In this document: piece by piece, positions 53,648-62,471 of the stretch
How positions within the stretch are numbered: the stretch's first letter is position 1
Layout of the letters: each line of letters opens with the position of its first letter
Assembly (NCBI RefSeq): GCF_000018065.1
Contig: NC_009840.1
Location: forward strand, 1,116,001-1,180,000
Source: Prochlorococcus marinus str. MIT 9215
Lineage (GTDB): Bacteria; Cyanobacteriota; Cyanobacteriia; PCC-6307; Cyanobiaceae
Length of the DNA stretch: 64,000 nt
Direction of reading: 5' to 3'
The notes under the pieces: generated by a model
Told to the model about the DNA's origin: nothing
The model's input: the letters and a program-made list of their open reading frames with translations, nothing else
Databases searched by the model: none
Position numbers and translations under genes: made by a program

Positions 53648-53732
53648 CGGAGAGGGTGGGATTCGAACCCACGAATAGTTTCCTATTAAACGATTTCGAG
53701 TCGTTCGCTTTCGACCACTCAGCCACCTCTCC
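53648..53732 (-). tRNA. tRNA-Ser(CGA)
   Basis: A complete 85-base type II tRNA. The acceptor GGAGAGG pairs with CCTCTCC; the D-arm GTGGCTGAGTGG and T-arm TGGGTTCGAATCCCA are canonical. The anticodon loop CTCGAAA within AACGA/TCGTT gives anticodon CGA (codon UCG). The long variable arm (AATAGGAAACTATT) is the serine class mark. CCA is not encoded. Confidence 0.97.
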
Positions 53733-53785
53733 AAATTTTATTAATTTTATCTAAAAAATTAGAATCTATTTAATTATCTTAATCT

Positions 53786-54808
53786 TCAATTCCAGCCTGC
53801 ATCTTTCATCAATTTAATAGCTAAAGAATTTTTTTCTCCAAGGTCCTCTACAGTGACACTATCGGGTAAAAACTCTCCAAAGTTTTTTACTATTTCATTC
53901 TGATTAACTTGCTTTAAAGGATGTTCAAAAGTTGGAGCGGCTAAACCTTTACTTCCTTCTGGAGATGCTAAGAATTCAAGCAACTTAATAGCTTCATTTC
54001 TATTTGTTGCATATTTAGCAACACCTCCGGCACTAATATTTACATGTGCAGGATTAGGAGTAAGGACCTTTGTTTTTTTCGCATACAAAGAATCTCTTCT
54101 TCCATTAACACCCGCTAACATTCTTGCAACGTAATAATGATTAACGATTCCAACGCCACATTTTTTCTTAGAGACTGCTCTAACTATTGCAATATCTCCT
54201 GGGAAGAATGGTTGTGAGACATTTGAAATCATTCCGCTTAACCAAGATTTAGTTGCCGATTCACCTTTATTGATTATTTGATTGGCAACTAATGATTGAT
54301 TATATGGACTTTTTCTATTTCTTAAACATACTTTACCTTTTAAAGAAGGATCAGCTAAATCACTATAATCATTGATTTTGCTTACATCTACTACTCTTGG
54401 ATTAGCTACCATCACTCTTACTCTTCTTGTTAATGCGTACCATTCCTTATTTGGATCTTTCAATCCAACTGGCACATCATTTTCTAAACTAGAAGATTGT
54501 ATTGGTTGAAGTAATCCAGCTTTGGCTGCATTTGTGATTCTTGCAGCATCTACTAGCAATATTATATCTGCTTGAGAATTCTTCCCTTCTCGTTTTAATC
54601 TTTCAATTAAGGAAATTCCTGCTGCTTCTATAAGCCTAACTTTAATGCCTGTTTCTTCTGCAAATTTTTTAAAAACACTTCTATCTGTGTTGTAATGTCT
54701 ACCCGAATAAACTTTGACTTCCTTTTCTGTTGAATTAACTGGAATATTTACATTCATTAAAAATGTACATGTTAGTGCTGTGTAAAATAGTTTCTTGAGT
54801 TTTTGCAA
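53786..54808 (-). CDS. Iron(III) ABC transporter substrate-binding protein (FutA/IdiA type)
   Basis: A 340-residue periplasmic protein with signal peptide MQKLKKLFYTALTCTFLMNV.... Typical features: VKVYSGRHYNTDRSVFKKFA after the signal, then ADIILLVDAARITNAAKAGL and CGVGIVNHYYVARML, whose Tyr residues (YSGRHY, NHYY) bind ferric iron in this family. The permease and ATPase genes are not adjacent, as often in cyanobacteria. A palindromic element lies in the promoter region. Confidence 0.92.
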   Translation of the reverse strand: MQKLKKLFYTALTCTFLMNVNIPVNSTEKEVKVYSGRHYNTDRSVFKKFAEETGIKVRLIEAAGISLIERLKREGKNSQADIILLVDAARITNAAKAGLLQPIQSSSLENDVPVGLKDPNKEWYALTRRVRVMVANPRVVDVSKINDYSDLADPSLKGKVCLRNRKSPYNQSLVANQIINKGESATKSWLSGMISNVSQPFFPGDIAIVRAVSKKKCGVGIVNHYYVARMLAGVNGRRDSLYAKKTKVLTPNPAHVNISAGGVAKYATNRNEAIKLLEFLASPEGSKGLAAPTFEHPLKQVNQNEIVKNFGEFLPDSVTVEDLGEKNSLAIKLMKDAGWN

Positions 54809-54818
54809 TTTTTCAAAT

Positions 54819-54836
54819 AAGTATCTATCGTTACTT
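54819..54836. promoter_or_regulatory. AAGTA-N8-TACTT inverted repeat upstream of the iron-binding protein gene
   Basis: A short inverted repeat 10 bases before the start of an iron-uptake gene. A Fur site is plausible from position, but it does not match the GATAATGATAATCATTATC consensus well. Confidence 0.25.
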
Positions 54837-54911
54837 TATCTCTAACTAACTAGCAGGGATTCTAAAAGACAATTCCTATACCTTAATTTGTATAATTTTT
54901 AATAAAAAATA

Positions 54912-55577
54912 ATGAATTATTTAACTCATCAATTACTAAATCCTAAAGAAATAAATCTTTTAAAGAAAAATCTAACCCTACAAGATATCTCATGGGAAGA
55001 TGGTAAAAAAACGGCTGGAAATCACGCGGCAAAAGTAAAGAATAATCTTCAACTTGATAGAAGTTCTAATATCTCAAAAAAATGTACTGGATTGATTGAA
55101 AAAAAAATACTTAGTGATGTTCTAATAAAAAGTTTTGCTCTACCTAAAAGAATTCATGGGACAATGTTTACTAAAACATTGAAGGGAATGAAATATGGAA
55201 GACATATTGATAATGCCTTTATGTCTAGTGGGAGGGCAGATTTATCATTCACAATTTTTCTTAATGAAAAAGATAAATATTCAGGAGGTGAATTATTAAT
55301 TGAAGGCCTTAATTCAGAAGATAAATTTAAGCTTGATTCAGGAGGTATTATCATATATCCCAGTACATATTTACATTCTGTTCTAGAAGTTTTTAGTGGT
55401 GAAAGATTTGTCGTTGTTGGTTGGATAGAAAGTTATGTAAAAAGTATCGAGGAAAGAGAATATTTATTTGATCTAGATGCTGGAGCCAGAAGTTTACTTG
55501 CTAAGCATGGTAGATCTGATGAACTAGACCTTATCTTTAAATCCTATTCAAACTTGCTTCGTACATTAGGAGAATGA
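54912..55577 (+). CDS. PKHD-type Fe(II)/2-oxoglutarate-dependent hydroxylase (PiuC-like)
   Basis: A 221-residue dioxygenase. The iron ligands are His98 and Asp100 (KYGRHIDNAF) and His155 (STYLHSVLEV); Arg165 (SGERF) binds 2-oxoglutarate. YbiX/PiuC proteins are commonly found with iron-uptake genes, and here it is divergent from the iron-binding protein with 103 bases between starts. The hydroxylated substrate is unknown. Confidence 0.92.
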   Translation: MNYLTHQLLNPKEINLLKKNLTLQDISWEDGKKTAGNHAAKVKNNLQLDRSSNISKKCTGLIEKKILSDVLIKSFALPKRIHGTMFTKTLKGMKYGRHIDNAFMSSGRADLSFTIFLNEKDKYSGGELLIEGLNSEDKFKLDSGGIIIYPSTYLHSVLEVFSGERFVVVGWIESYVKSIEEREYLFDLDAGARSLLAKHGRSDELDLIFKSYSNLLRTLGE

Positions 55578-55648
55578 TAAGAATCATTTTATACACCAAA
55601 TAGAATTTCAAATTAAATTTGATTAAAATAAAAAAAATTATGATATTC

Positions 55649-55870
55649 ATGCCAAAAAAAAGTTCTATAGCTATTTTCCTTGCCGCAACAAGCGCCCTAA
55701 CGATTACAACAAATGCTGGTGAAAATGATCTAGGTGGTTTAAAGGAATGGAACACTGATATGCCTGTAGATGCTGATTTTGTACTAGATGCAGAAGCACA
55801 AAAGATTGCAGATGAAGCAGCTAAGTCAAGTATGTGTATACCAATCGGTGAAGGTGAAAACTGCTGGTAA
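55649..55870 (+). CDS. Small secreted protein
   Basis: 73 residues from the ATG at 55649. A signal peptide (MPKKSSIAIFLAATSALTIT-TNAG) is followed by an acidic mature part, NDLGGLKEWNTDMPVDADFV, and an end with two Cys, SSMCIPIGEGENCW. Starts at 55640 (ATG) or 55619 (TTG) are possible. A terminator follows. No family is recognised. Confidence 0.6.
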   Translation: MPKKSSIAIFLAATSALTITTNAGENDLGGLKEWNTDMPVDADFVLDAEAQKIADEAAKSSMCIPIGEGENCW

Positions 55871-55907
55871 TTAAACACTGATAAAACTTATTAAAAATAA
55901 GTTAAAG

Positions 55908-55938
55908 AAAAACCACTTGATAAATCAAGTGGTTTTTT
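55908..55938 (+). terminator. Terminator of the small secreted protein gene
   Basis: AACCACTTGAT/ATCAAGTGGTT stem with a two-base loop, A-run before and T-run after. Almost identical to the hairpin at 55979-56012. Confidence 0.8.
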
Positions 55939-55978
55939 AGTGTTCTAAATATTTTTTTCAACTTATTAAATTAAGTAA

Positions 55979-56012
55979 AAAAAAACCACTTGATTTATCA
56001 AGTGGTTTTTTT
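55979..56012 (-). terminator. Terminator of the porin gene
   Basis: AAAAACCACTTGAT/ATCAAGTGGTTTTT with a TT loop, 25 bases beyond the porin stop on the minus strand. It is symmetric and can act in both directions. Confidence 0.8.
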
Positions 56013-56036
56013 GTGTTCTAAAAATATTTTTGTATT

Positions 56037-57314
56037 TTAGAACTTGAATGATGTTTCAACAACAACACCGGTGTTGTCATTACCCGCTGTACCATCTCTA
56101 TCTGAGTTACCAAACACAGTAGTTCTCAATTTTGTTGCATCATTAACGGTGTACTCGTAATAAGCTTCATAAGCGAATGGATCTACAGTATCATTTTCAT
56201 TTGTTTGTGGCTGACCGAATGCAAGACCGATCTTGTCATCAGCTGTAATCATATCTGACCAGTTTAAACCAACAAAAATCATATCAGTTGAGTCAGCAGA
56301 AGAAGCTGCGCCATCGATTGATGAGACATCATAACCTACAGATATTGAAGGAGTAGCTGTACCAGTTTCTTGAGGTCTCCACCAAGCTCTTAAGCCAACG
56401 TTAGTACTATTGAGAGCAGTTCCTCTAGAATTTCCATTCGAAGTACCAAAGTAGCTATCAGCCCAACCATTGTACTTAAGGTTGAGTATGGCAGAAACTG
56501 AATACTGAGGTTTTGTGTAACCAACTTGAGTAGCCCAACTTGTTTTAGCTTCGTTAGTTAATAAACCTGCAGTAGCTACGTTTGTTTGTTGAGAAACAAA
56601 GTTTGAACTAACTGCAAAACCATTATCAGCATTGTATGCCCAACCAAAACCTGAGTTAGTACTAGCACCATATGCAGAAGCATTACCACCAAGAGTAAAT
56701 TGCTTCAATGTTGGGCTATAAATAGAAGGTGTTGTAGCGTGCATATAGTAGTTTTCAACTTCTGGTCCTATCCAGAAAGTGTTACGCTCGCCTACTGGGA
56801 ATGAGTACCAAATTTTGTCAACTTTCAGTGTATCACCGTTTGAATTATTTGAAACTAGATATCCACCTTGGGTAGTTGTAGCTGTCCAACCTTTTCCATT
56901 ACCTGTTTTAATTCTTACGTACAGATTGTCATCACCTGTGAAACTAGAATTAAGGTTCATTGTGTAGCTGTACTGCATCTGCAATGATTCGCCATTGGTA
57001 GCGTAATTACCGTTATGGTCAGCCGCAGCTAGAGCGAATACTGCTTTACCGTCAAGAGTAGTTGTATCTGAGAAGCTACCTGCTTCAAAATCATTTTGCT
57101 TTGCTTCAAGTCCGTCTACACGGCCTTTAAGGTCTGCAATTTCTTCACTAACATTGTTAATAAATGTTGTGCTATCTAATCTAGAGCTAGCTTGTTCACT
57201 ACGAACAAAGCCATTCATTTCCTCTAAATTAATTGTTTCGGAAGCTTGAGATGCTACTGGAGCGATTAAGCTCAAAGCAGATCCTGCTACCAACATTTTT
57301 TGGAAGAGTTTCAT
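56037..57314 (-). CDS. Major outer-membrane porin
   Basis: A 425-residue porin. The signal peptide is MKLFQKMLVAGSALSLIAPV-ASQA. A short coiled coil (VSEEIADLKGRVDGLEAKQN, near residues 52-71) precedes the barrel, replacing or reducing the SLH domain of other cyanobacterial porins. The barrel has alternating strands and ends TGVVVETSFKF, with a terminal Phe for BamA recognition. Codon use and the strong terminator suggest high expression. It handles general small-solute uptake. Confidence 0.9.
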   Translation of the reverse strand: MKLFQKMLVAGSALSLIAPVASQASETINLEEMNGFVRSEQASSRLDSTTFINNVSEEIADLKGRVDGLEAKQNDFEAGSFSDTTTLDGKAVFALAAADHNGNYATNGESLQMQYSYTMNLNSSFTGDDNLYVRIKTGNGKGWTATTTQGGYLVSNNSNGDTLKVDKIWYSFPVGERNTFWIGPEVENYYMHATTPSIYSPTLKQFTLGGNASAYGASTNSGFGWAYNADNGFAVSSNFVSQQTNVATAGLLTNEAKTSWATQVGYTKPQYSVSAILNLKYNGWADSYFGTSNGNSRGTALNSTNVGLRAWWRPQETGTATPSISVGYDVSSIDGAASSADSTDMIFVGLNWSDMITADDKIGLAFGQPQTNENDTVDPFAYEAYYEYTVNDATKLRTTVFGNSDRDGTAGNDNTGVVVETSFKF

Positions 57315-57431
57315 TTTACCTCACACGAAAATACCCACAAAAATGGGTAACTATACTGTATCGAAGGTAACAAAAAACGAAAGAAATATAAGTTTCATTT
57401 CTATGTAGCTTTTGATACTATAAATTTTCTT

Positions 57432-58319
57432 CTATAAAAAAATCTCTTTACTATTTTTCATCAATGGAAAGTGTAGGGATTCTCTTTCATCTATCCATGA
57501 AGATGCAACTTCTCTTGCTAATTTTCGAATCTTTTCAATATATTGTGCACGATCTGTAACTGAAATAACTCCTCTAGCATCAAGTAGATTAAAATTATGA
57601 CTACATTTAAGAACAAAATCAAGCGCAGGGTAAGTTAATTTCTTTTCTATTAAAGAAATTGCCTCGGATTGATAAATTTCAAATAATTTTCTTAGATTGT
57701 CAGCACTAGATTCTTTAAAATTATAAGAGCATTGACTTTTTTCGAATTGAAGCCAAATATCGCTATATTTTAAATCTCTGTTCCAATTTAAGTCCCAAAT
57801 ACTCTCCTTATCCTGTAAAAACATTGCAATCCTTTCTAGCCCATAAGTGATCTCAATTGGGATTGGTTTACAATCTATACCCCCGCATTGTTGGAAATAA
57901 GTAAATTGAGTAACTTCCATGCCGTCTAACCAAACTTCCCAACCTACACCCCAGGCTCCAAGTGTTGGAGACTCCCAATTATCTTCCACAAATCTTATGT
58001 CATGATTTCTGGGATTAATTCCAAGAGAATCTAAAGATGTCAAATATTTTTCTTGAATTCCTTCCGGTGAAGGTTTAATAATTACCTGATATTGAAAGTA
58101 ATGTTGTGCCCTATTTGGATTATCGCCAAAACGCCCATCTGCAGGTCTTCTACATGGCTCTGTATATGCCACACTCCAAGGTTCTGGTCCAATAGCCCTT
58201 AAAAAAGTGTGCGGATTCATCGTTCCAGCACCCTTTTCGGTATCGTATGGCTGCATAATCAAACAACCTTCTTCTGACCAAAAATTATTTAAATTTTTTA
58301 TTATATCCTGAAAAAACAT
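57432..58319 (-). CDS. glyQ: Glycyl-tRNA synthetase alpha subunit
   Basis: A 295-residue alpha subunit of the bacterial alpha2-beta2 enzyme, with class II motifs in [40 protein letters not shown]-like ([20 protein letters not shown]) and [13 protein letters not shown]. The beta subunit gene is not adjacent. The upstream gap to 58477 is AT-rich. Confidence 0.98.
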   Translation of the reverse strand: MFFQDIIKNLNNFWSEEGCLIMQPYDTEKGAGTMNPHTFLRAIGPEPWSVAYTEPCRRPADGRFGDNPNRAQHYFQYQVIIKPSPEGIQEKYLTSLDSLGINPRNHDIRFVEDNWESPTLGAWGVGWEVWLDGMEVTQFTYFQQCGGIDCKPIPIEITYGLERIAMFLQDKESIWDLNWNRDLKYSDIWLQFEKSQCSYNFKESSADNLRKLFEIYQSEAISLIEKKLTYPALDFVLKCSHNFNLLDARGVISVTDRAQYIEKIRKLAREVASSWIDERESLHFPLMKNSKEIFL

Positions 58320-58476
58320 TTAATTAAAATAGTGAAAAAATTTAGTTCAATGCCAGTCGTTATAATAACAAAGCTTTAAGGTAGACAGTATTCTTAAATC
58401 CAAGTTCTCAAAAATATCATCAGATCAAAAAATGTCATTAAATTAGATCCTTGATAAAAAATAAATGTGGAATTTA

Positions 58477-58863
58477 TTATCTAAAAAAATCTAATGGCAA
58501 TGGTCCAAAAGTATTAGAGTCTTTATTATCCTCATTATACTGACATGTTATTAAAATTCCTTCTCCAAGGCCATTTTCAGATCTAACAAAAACATTACCA
58601 GTTTTTTGATTGGCCTTTAAAAAAACGTATCCATCAGCATGTAGGGAGCTTAAATCACGAAATTTTATTGAGGAATATTTCTTAGAAATTGATTGTAATG
58701 CTTCAATGGCTCTATTATCGCTAGGTGCCATTATTCCTATTGTTATCCAATCGGTATTAAAAAGAATTAATTCTAGTTCCTCCAAAAGTTTTTTTTCTTG
58801 ACTATTACTTAATTGGGGTGCAGTTCTACAATTATTTAAATCAACTAATTTATTTATTTCCAT
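58477..58863 (-). CDS. DUF1824-family protein
   Basis: 128 residues from the ATG at 58863 (MEINKLVDLNNCRTAPQLSN). The longer frame to 58986 runs into the MIF gene and adds residues foreign to the family. ILFNTDWITIGIMAPSDNRA, then YVFLKANQKTGNVFVRSENG and GILITCQYN, are as in cyanobacterial DUF1824 proteins. Function unknown. It lies 22 bases after the MIF-like gene. Confidence 0.8.
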   Translation of the reverse strand: MEINKLVDLNNCRTAPQLSNSQEKKLLEELELILFNTDWITIGIMAPSDNRAIEALQSISKKYSSIKFRDLSSLHADGYVFLKANQKTGNVFVRSENGLGEGILITCQYNEDNKDSNTFGPLPLDFFR

Positions 58864-58885
58864 AAGATTTATACCAAAAAATTCC

Positions 58886-59218
58886 TTAACCAAATGTTCT
58901 CCCATTCCATGCCCAAAATGAAGCGGGCACATCTTCGAAAGAGATATAAATCCTATCTTTTGGAATTCCCATTCTCTCATGTACAAACTCGGATATTGGC
59001 TTTGCCATCTCTGAAGGATTTAAAGAGCCTATTGACTTGATCTCTAAAAAGCAACAAGGGCTTTCATCTTCAAAATACATTTCGTAATTATCAGCTAATT
59101 TAGCCATAACAAATCTTTTCGATTTATTTGTTAAAGACGAAACTAATATTGAGATCTCTTCAAGTAATTTTTTCTTATCCTCTATTTTTGCTGACGTTGA
59201 GATATTAATGAAGGGCAT
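58886..59218 (-). CDS. MIF-like tautomerase
   Basis: A 110-residue homologue of macrophage migration inhibitory factor. Pro2, the catalytic base of the superfamily, follows the Met (MPFINISTSA). The C-terminal ISFEDVPASFWAWNGRTFG is the MIF signature. These proteins catalyse keto-enol tautomerisation; MIF-like proteins have been described from Prochlorococcus. The physiological role is unclear. Confidence 0.92.
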   Translation of the reverse strand: MPFINISTSAKIEDKKKLLEEISILVSSLTNKSKRFVMAKLADNYEMYFEDESPCCFLEIKSIGSLNPSEMAKPISEFVHERMGIPKDRIYISFEDVPASFWAWNGRTFG

Positions 59219-59220
59219 AT

Positions 59221-59391
59221 TTATGCAGCTAGATTATCTTTTTGAAAATCATTTACTAGATTAAAAGTTTTATTTTTTAAAACTTTTTTTGATGAAAGAT
59301 ATGCCATATCGTATTGACTTATTCCGTTTTTATAGGGATTGAAAAGGGCATTTTTAGATCTACTTTTTTTGCTCCTTCTGAATTCAATCAT
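59221..59391 (-). CDS. 56-residue basic hypothetical protein
   Basis: MIEFRRSKKSRSKNALFNPY, then KNGISQYDMAYLSSKKVLKN and KTFNLVNDFQKDNLAA. It is basic at the N-terminus and may bind nucleic acid. It ends three bases before the MIF-like gene's start and is probably in the same operon. Confidence 0.5.
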   Translation of the reverse strand: MIEFRRSKKSRSKNALFNPYKNGISQYDMAYLSSKKVLKNKTFNLVNDFQKDNLAA

Positions 59392-59541
59392 TTCTAACTA
59401 AATTATTAATTAGTAATTTAACTTTTTTTGAATAGATGTCTAGTTTTTTTCAAGATTTTGAATTAATTAAATTAGGAACAGATTGCTAAAACACAAATAG
59501 AATTTTTATTTACTAAATTTGATATACATTAATTATCTGTT

Positions 59542-60180
59542 TTGGAAGTTTTAAATAATTATCAAAGAAAAAAACTTGATGAGACTAATGATGAAGAATT
59601 TTATTCAGATCCAAAATTTGTTTATCATCTAGATGCAAACTTCAGACAATATCTTTCAGATCTTTATGAAAGTGAAATTAGTAATAATTCAATTGTCCTT
59701 GATTTAATGTCCAGTTGGGATAGTTATTTACCTAAAGGGAAAAATTATAAAAAAGTTATTGGACATGGATTAAACAAGCAAGAACTTAAAAAAAACAAGA
59801 TTTTTGATTCTTATTGGATACAAAATTTCAATTTAAATCAAGAAATTCCGCTAGATCAAGAAAGTGTTGATTATTGCTTAATGGTGGCAGCATGGCAATA
59901 TTTACAATATCCAGAGAAAATAACAAAAGAAATCTCGAGAATTTTGAGTTGTCAAGGTAAATTTATTATTGCTTTTTCAAACAGAGCATTTTGGCATAAA
60001 GCTCCTAATATATGGACTGAATCTTCTGAAGAAGAAAGAGTCCAATATGTAAGAAAAGTATTAATCCTAAACGGATTTCATGAGCCAAAAATTATTAAAA
60101 AATTTAATGAACCATCACTTAATTTATTTAATTTTTTAAATAAAGATCCATTTTATTGTTTAATCGCGACTAAAAAGTAA
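59542..60180 (+). CDS. SAM-dependent methyltransferase-like protein
   Basis: A 212-residue class I methyltransferase-like fold: motif I is SIVLDLMSSWDSYLP (G-poor), with an acidic stretch VIGHGLN, a motif IV-like SVDYCLMVAAWQYLQ, and ISRILSCQGKFIIAFSN. The glycine-rich loop is degenerate, so SAM binding is likely but uncertain. The start is TTG at 59542. Substrate unknown. Confidence 0.7.
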   Translation: MEVLNNYQRKKLDETNDEEFYSDPKFVYHLDANFRQYLSDLYESEISNNSIVLDLMSSWDSYLPKGKNYKKVIGHGLNKQELKKNKIFDSYWIQNFNLNQEIPLDQESVDYCLMVAAWQYLQYPEKITKEISRILSCQGKFIIAFSNRAFWHKAPNIWTESSEEERVQYVRKVLILNGFHEPKIIKKFNEPSLNLFNFLNKDPFYCLIATKK

Positions 60181-60288
60181 ATAATTACCTTTATTACACT
60201 AGACAATAACTCTATTAAAAGTTACCAACGATTATTCATAGCCATACTTTTAAATCTTTACTAATATTGGGTAGTTAAAATTAATCAT

Positions 60289-60534
60289 ATGGGTTCTAAA
60301 AGAGAGAAATATCCTGAAAAATGTCCCTGGGATCTTGGTCCTAACCAACATTTAGCAAAAGAAGAGAACTGGACTTTAAGATTAGGAGAAGCAAATGTAT
60401 GCTTCAGTAAAAACAAATTAGATAATAATTATTTTCACGTAATTAGCAATGAAAATGAAGAACAAATTTTAGCTTTCAGAGCAAGACTCCTATATCAAAA
60501 ACTACTTGATAAAGGATTTAGACTGGTTGAATGA
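60289..60534 (+). CDS. Hypothetical protein, 81 residues
   Basis: A soluble protein, MGSKREKYPEKCPWDLGPNQ..., ending ARLLYQKLLDKGFRLVE. The end loosely resembles DUF1651 proteins (LLSQGWRKIE at 1807-2052) but the rest does not. It ends six bases before the convergent DUF3386 gene. Confidence 0.6.
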   Translation: MGSKREKYPEKCPWDLGPNQHLAKEENWTLRLGEANVCFSKNKLDNNYFHVISNENEEQILAFRARLLYQKLLDKGFRLVE

Positions 60535-60540
60535 AAAAAA

Positions 60541-61194
60541 CTAATTTAATAAACGTATATCATCGAAAACAAATTTTTGTGTCTCTTCTTCTTTATTTTG
60601 GTTTAGGTATTTAATTGTTCTAGAACTTAATATCCAATAATCCTTTTTATCTATATTCACAAATTCATCCTCGTATTCTAATTTCTGAGATTTTGCCTTA
60701 AGTGTATTTGGATCAATTTGTTGACTACTATATTTTTTACTAAGGAAACCTTTTCCTGTATCTAAAAATTCTTCTACAAAAATTTCAATTATACTTCCAT
60801 GAATTGTTCTATAGACCATATTAATACAGTCATTTTTTACCCTATACTTATCACCTTGATTCTTGCCTGAAACATTCATTAAAATCCCACTCTCAGAATT
60901 TTTGAGTAAATTAAAATTATTTTCTGAATGAACAGATTCGAATTCTCTCTTTACCCTATGTATACACACTTCAAATAATTGAGAGGCAATACTTTTAACA
61001 ATATTCTCATCTTCTATTTTTTGAATATTTGGTTTAAAATCTTTACCTAAAGCGAAACTACCTTTGTGAATAATATTATTTCTCAAAAAAATACATTTAC
61101 CTTGGTAACCTTTAAAATCATTTCTCCAAGTATACCTTCTTTCATAAGCCTTTCTAAAAATCTCCTTACAGTTAATTTCTTTTAGATTATCCAT
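60541..61194 (-). CDS. DUF3386-family protein
   Basis: A 217-residue soluble cyanobacterial protein. YERRYTWRNDFKGYQGKCIF near the start, SGKNQGDKYRVKNDCINMVY and EFLDTGKGFLSKKYSSQQID match DUF3386. It is predicted beta-rich; function unknown. It follows the Pcb gene in position but a terminator separates them. Confidence 0.78.
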   Translation of the reverse strand: MDNLKEINCKEIFRKAYERRYTWRNDFKGYQGKCIFLRNNIIHKGSFALGKDFKPNIQKIEDENIVKSIASQLFEVCIHRVKREFESVHSENNFNLLKNSESGILMNVSGKNQGDKYRVKNDCINMVYRTIHGSIIEIFVEEFLDTGKGFLSKKYSSQQIDPNTLKAKSQKLEYEDEFVNIDKKDYWILSSRTIKYLNQNKEEETQKFVFDDIRLLN

Positions 61195-61222
61195 AGATTT
61201 TTTTCATACCTGAAATGATACT

Positions 61223-61259
61223 AAAAAAAACCTCCCTGTTAGAGGAGAGGTTTTTTTTG
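61223..61259 (-). terminator. Terminator between the Pcb and DUF3386 genes
   Basis: AACCTC/GAGGTT stem with A- and T-runs on both sides, 11 bases past the Pcb stop on the minus strand. Confidence 0.75.
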
Positions 61260-61269
61260 TAAGGTTAAG

Positions 61270-62328
61270 TTAGTTTTGAGTAATTTTTGTATTTTCAATG
61301 TTGTCAAAAGCTTGACCAATTTTCTTAAAGTCAAATCCCATTGCTCTTAGTGCATGCCAAAGATGACCTTGTAAGAAAAAGAAACCCAAATAAAAATGAG
61401 TATTAGCAAGCCAAGCTCTTGAACTATATGCACCTGAACCTAAATCTACTGTATCAGTAAAATATGGTGCAAATTCAAATTGAAGCTTTAAGGGCTCTCC
61501 ATATAAATCAACTGGATATATAGTTGTATTTGAAGCACACCAAAATGCAGCAACAAAAGCCATATAAGATACACCCACCACTGAGTATGACAAAATTGCC
61601 TCAGCACCTAGTAATCCTTTTCCTTTGAATTCTGTATATTCTCCAAATTGTTTAGTACAAATATGGAAAACTCCTCCAATTATTTCAAGGAAAGCTAGGA
61701 AAGCATGTCCTCCCATAACATCTTCTAAACTATCTATTTTTAAAAAATCAAATTGATGATTCCAGATAGCTGCAATATCTAAATTGTAAACAACTTGCCT
61801 GGTAGATCCTATTGCTGGGTCGTAAATTCCATGTATACGAGCCCATTCAACAAACATGATTGCTCCAAGCCCAAGAAAAATTAAATGATGACCAAGAATA
61901 AAAGTTAATTTATCTGGATCATCCCATTCAAAATCAAATTTTTGTGGCTTACTATTTTCTGGATAGTCTCCAAGATCACCTGCAAATTTATTGGAGTGTA
62001 GTAATCCACCTGCACCCAATACTGCTGAAAAAATTAGATGTAATGTGCAGATTACAACAATTCCATAAGGTTCAGTAATAACACCATTTTCAACGCCACC
62101 AATTCCAATACCCGCTAGGTGAGGCAAAACAATTGCTTTCTGTGCACCCATTGGAATACTGGCGTCGTAACGTGCCAATTCAAATAATCCAAAAGCTCCT
62201 GCCCAAAACATCATTAGGCCTGCATGGGCAGCATGAGCAGCTATGAATTTACCTGAACGGCCTACAACACCAGAATTCCCTGCGTACCAGTCATAGGTGA
62301 CATCAGATTTTCCGTAAGTTTGTAACAC
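61270..62328 (-). CDS. pcb: Prochlorophyte chlorophyll-binding antenna protein (Pcb/IsiA family)
   Basis: A 352-residue six-helix antenna that binds divinyl chlorophyll a/b. It starts with GTG at 62328, giving MLQTYGKSDVTYDWYAGNSG. Conserved histidine-rich helices include FIAAHAAHAGLMMFWAGAFG, FILGHHLIFLGLGAIMFVEW and LEDVMGGHAFLAFLEIIGGV. It lacks the large lumenal loop of CP43 (460 residues, encoded at 44018). The gene is next to flavodoxin, the isiA-isiB arrangement of iron stress, so it is more likely the iron-responsive type than the constitutive PcbA; this is inference. Confidence 0.93.
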   Translation of the reverse strand: MLQTYGKSDVTYDWYAGNSGVVGRSGKFIAAHAAHAGLMMFWAGAFGLFELARYDASIPMGAQKAIVLPHLAGIGIGGVENGVITEPYGIVVICTLHLIFSAVLGAGGLLHSNKFAGDLGDYPENSKPQKFDFEWDDPDKLTFILGHHLIFLGLGAIMFVEWARIHGIYDPAIGSTRQVVYNLDIAAIWNHQFDFLKIDSLEDVMGGHAFLAFLEIIGGVFHICTKQFGEYTEFKGKGLLGAEAILSYSVVGVSYMAFVAAFWCASNTTIYPVDLYGEPLKLQFEFAPYFTDTVDLGSGAYSSRAWLANTHFYLGFFFLQGHLWHALRAMGFDFKKIGQAFDNIENTKITQN

Positions 62329-62471
62329 TTGATTTAAGTAAACAGCAAATTGAGCATATTGCTTATCAGTTTTGTTTTTACATGTTCTTTACAGATTTAA
62401 TTACTTATGTAAAAAAAACATCTTGTAAGAGAACAAATGTTACAAATTCTGGGAAATATATCTGAAAAAGC

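Larger units (their letters stand above)
55908..56040. repeat. Tandem duplication of a terminator block
   Basis: Two copies of AAAAACCACTTGAT-(AA or TT)-ATCAAGTGGTTTTT, each followed by GTGTTCTAAA(T/A)AT and T-runs, are separated by about 40 bases. The shared sequence beyond the stem shows duplication rather than convergence. Confidence 0.7.
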
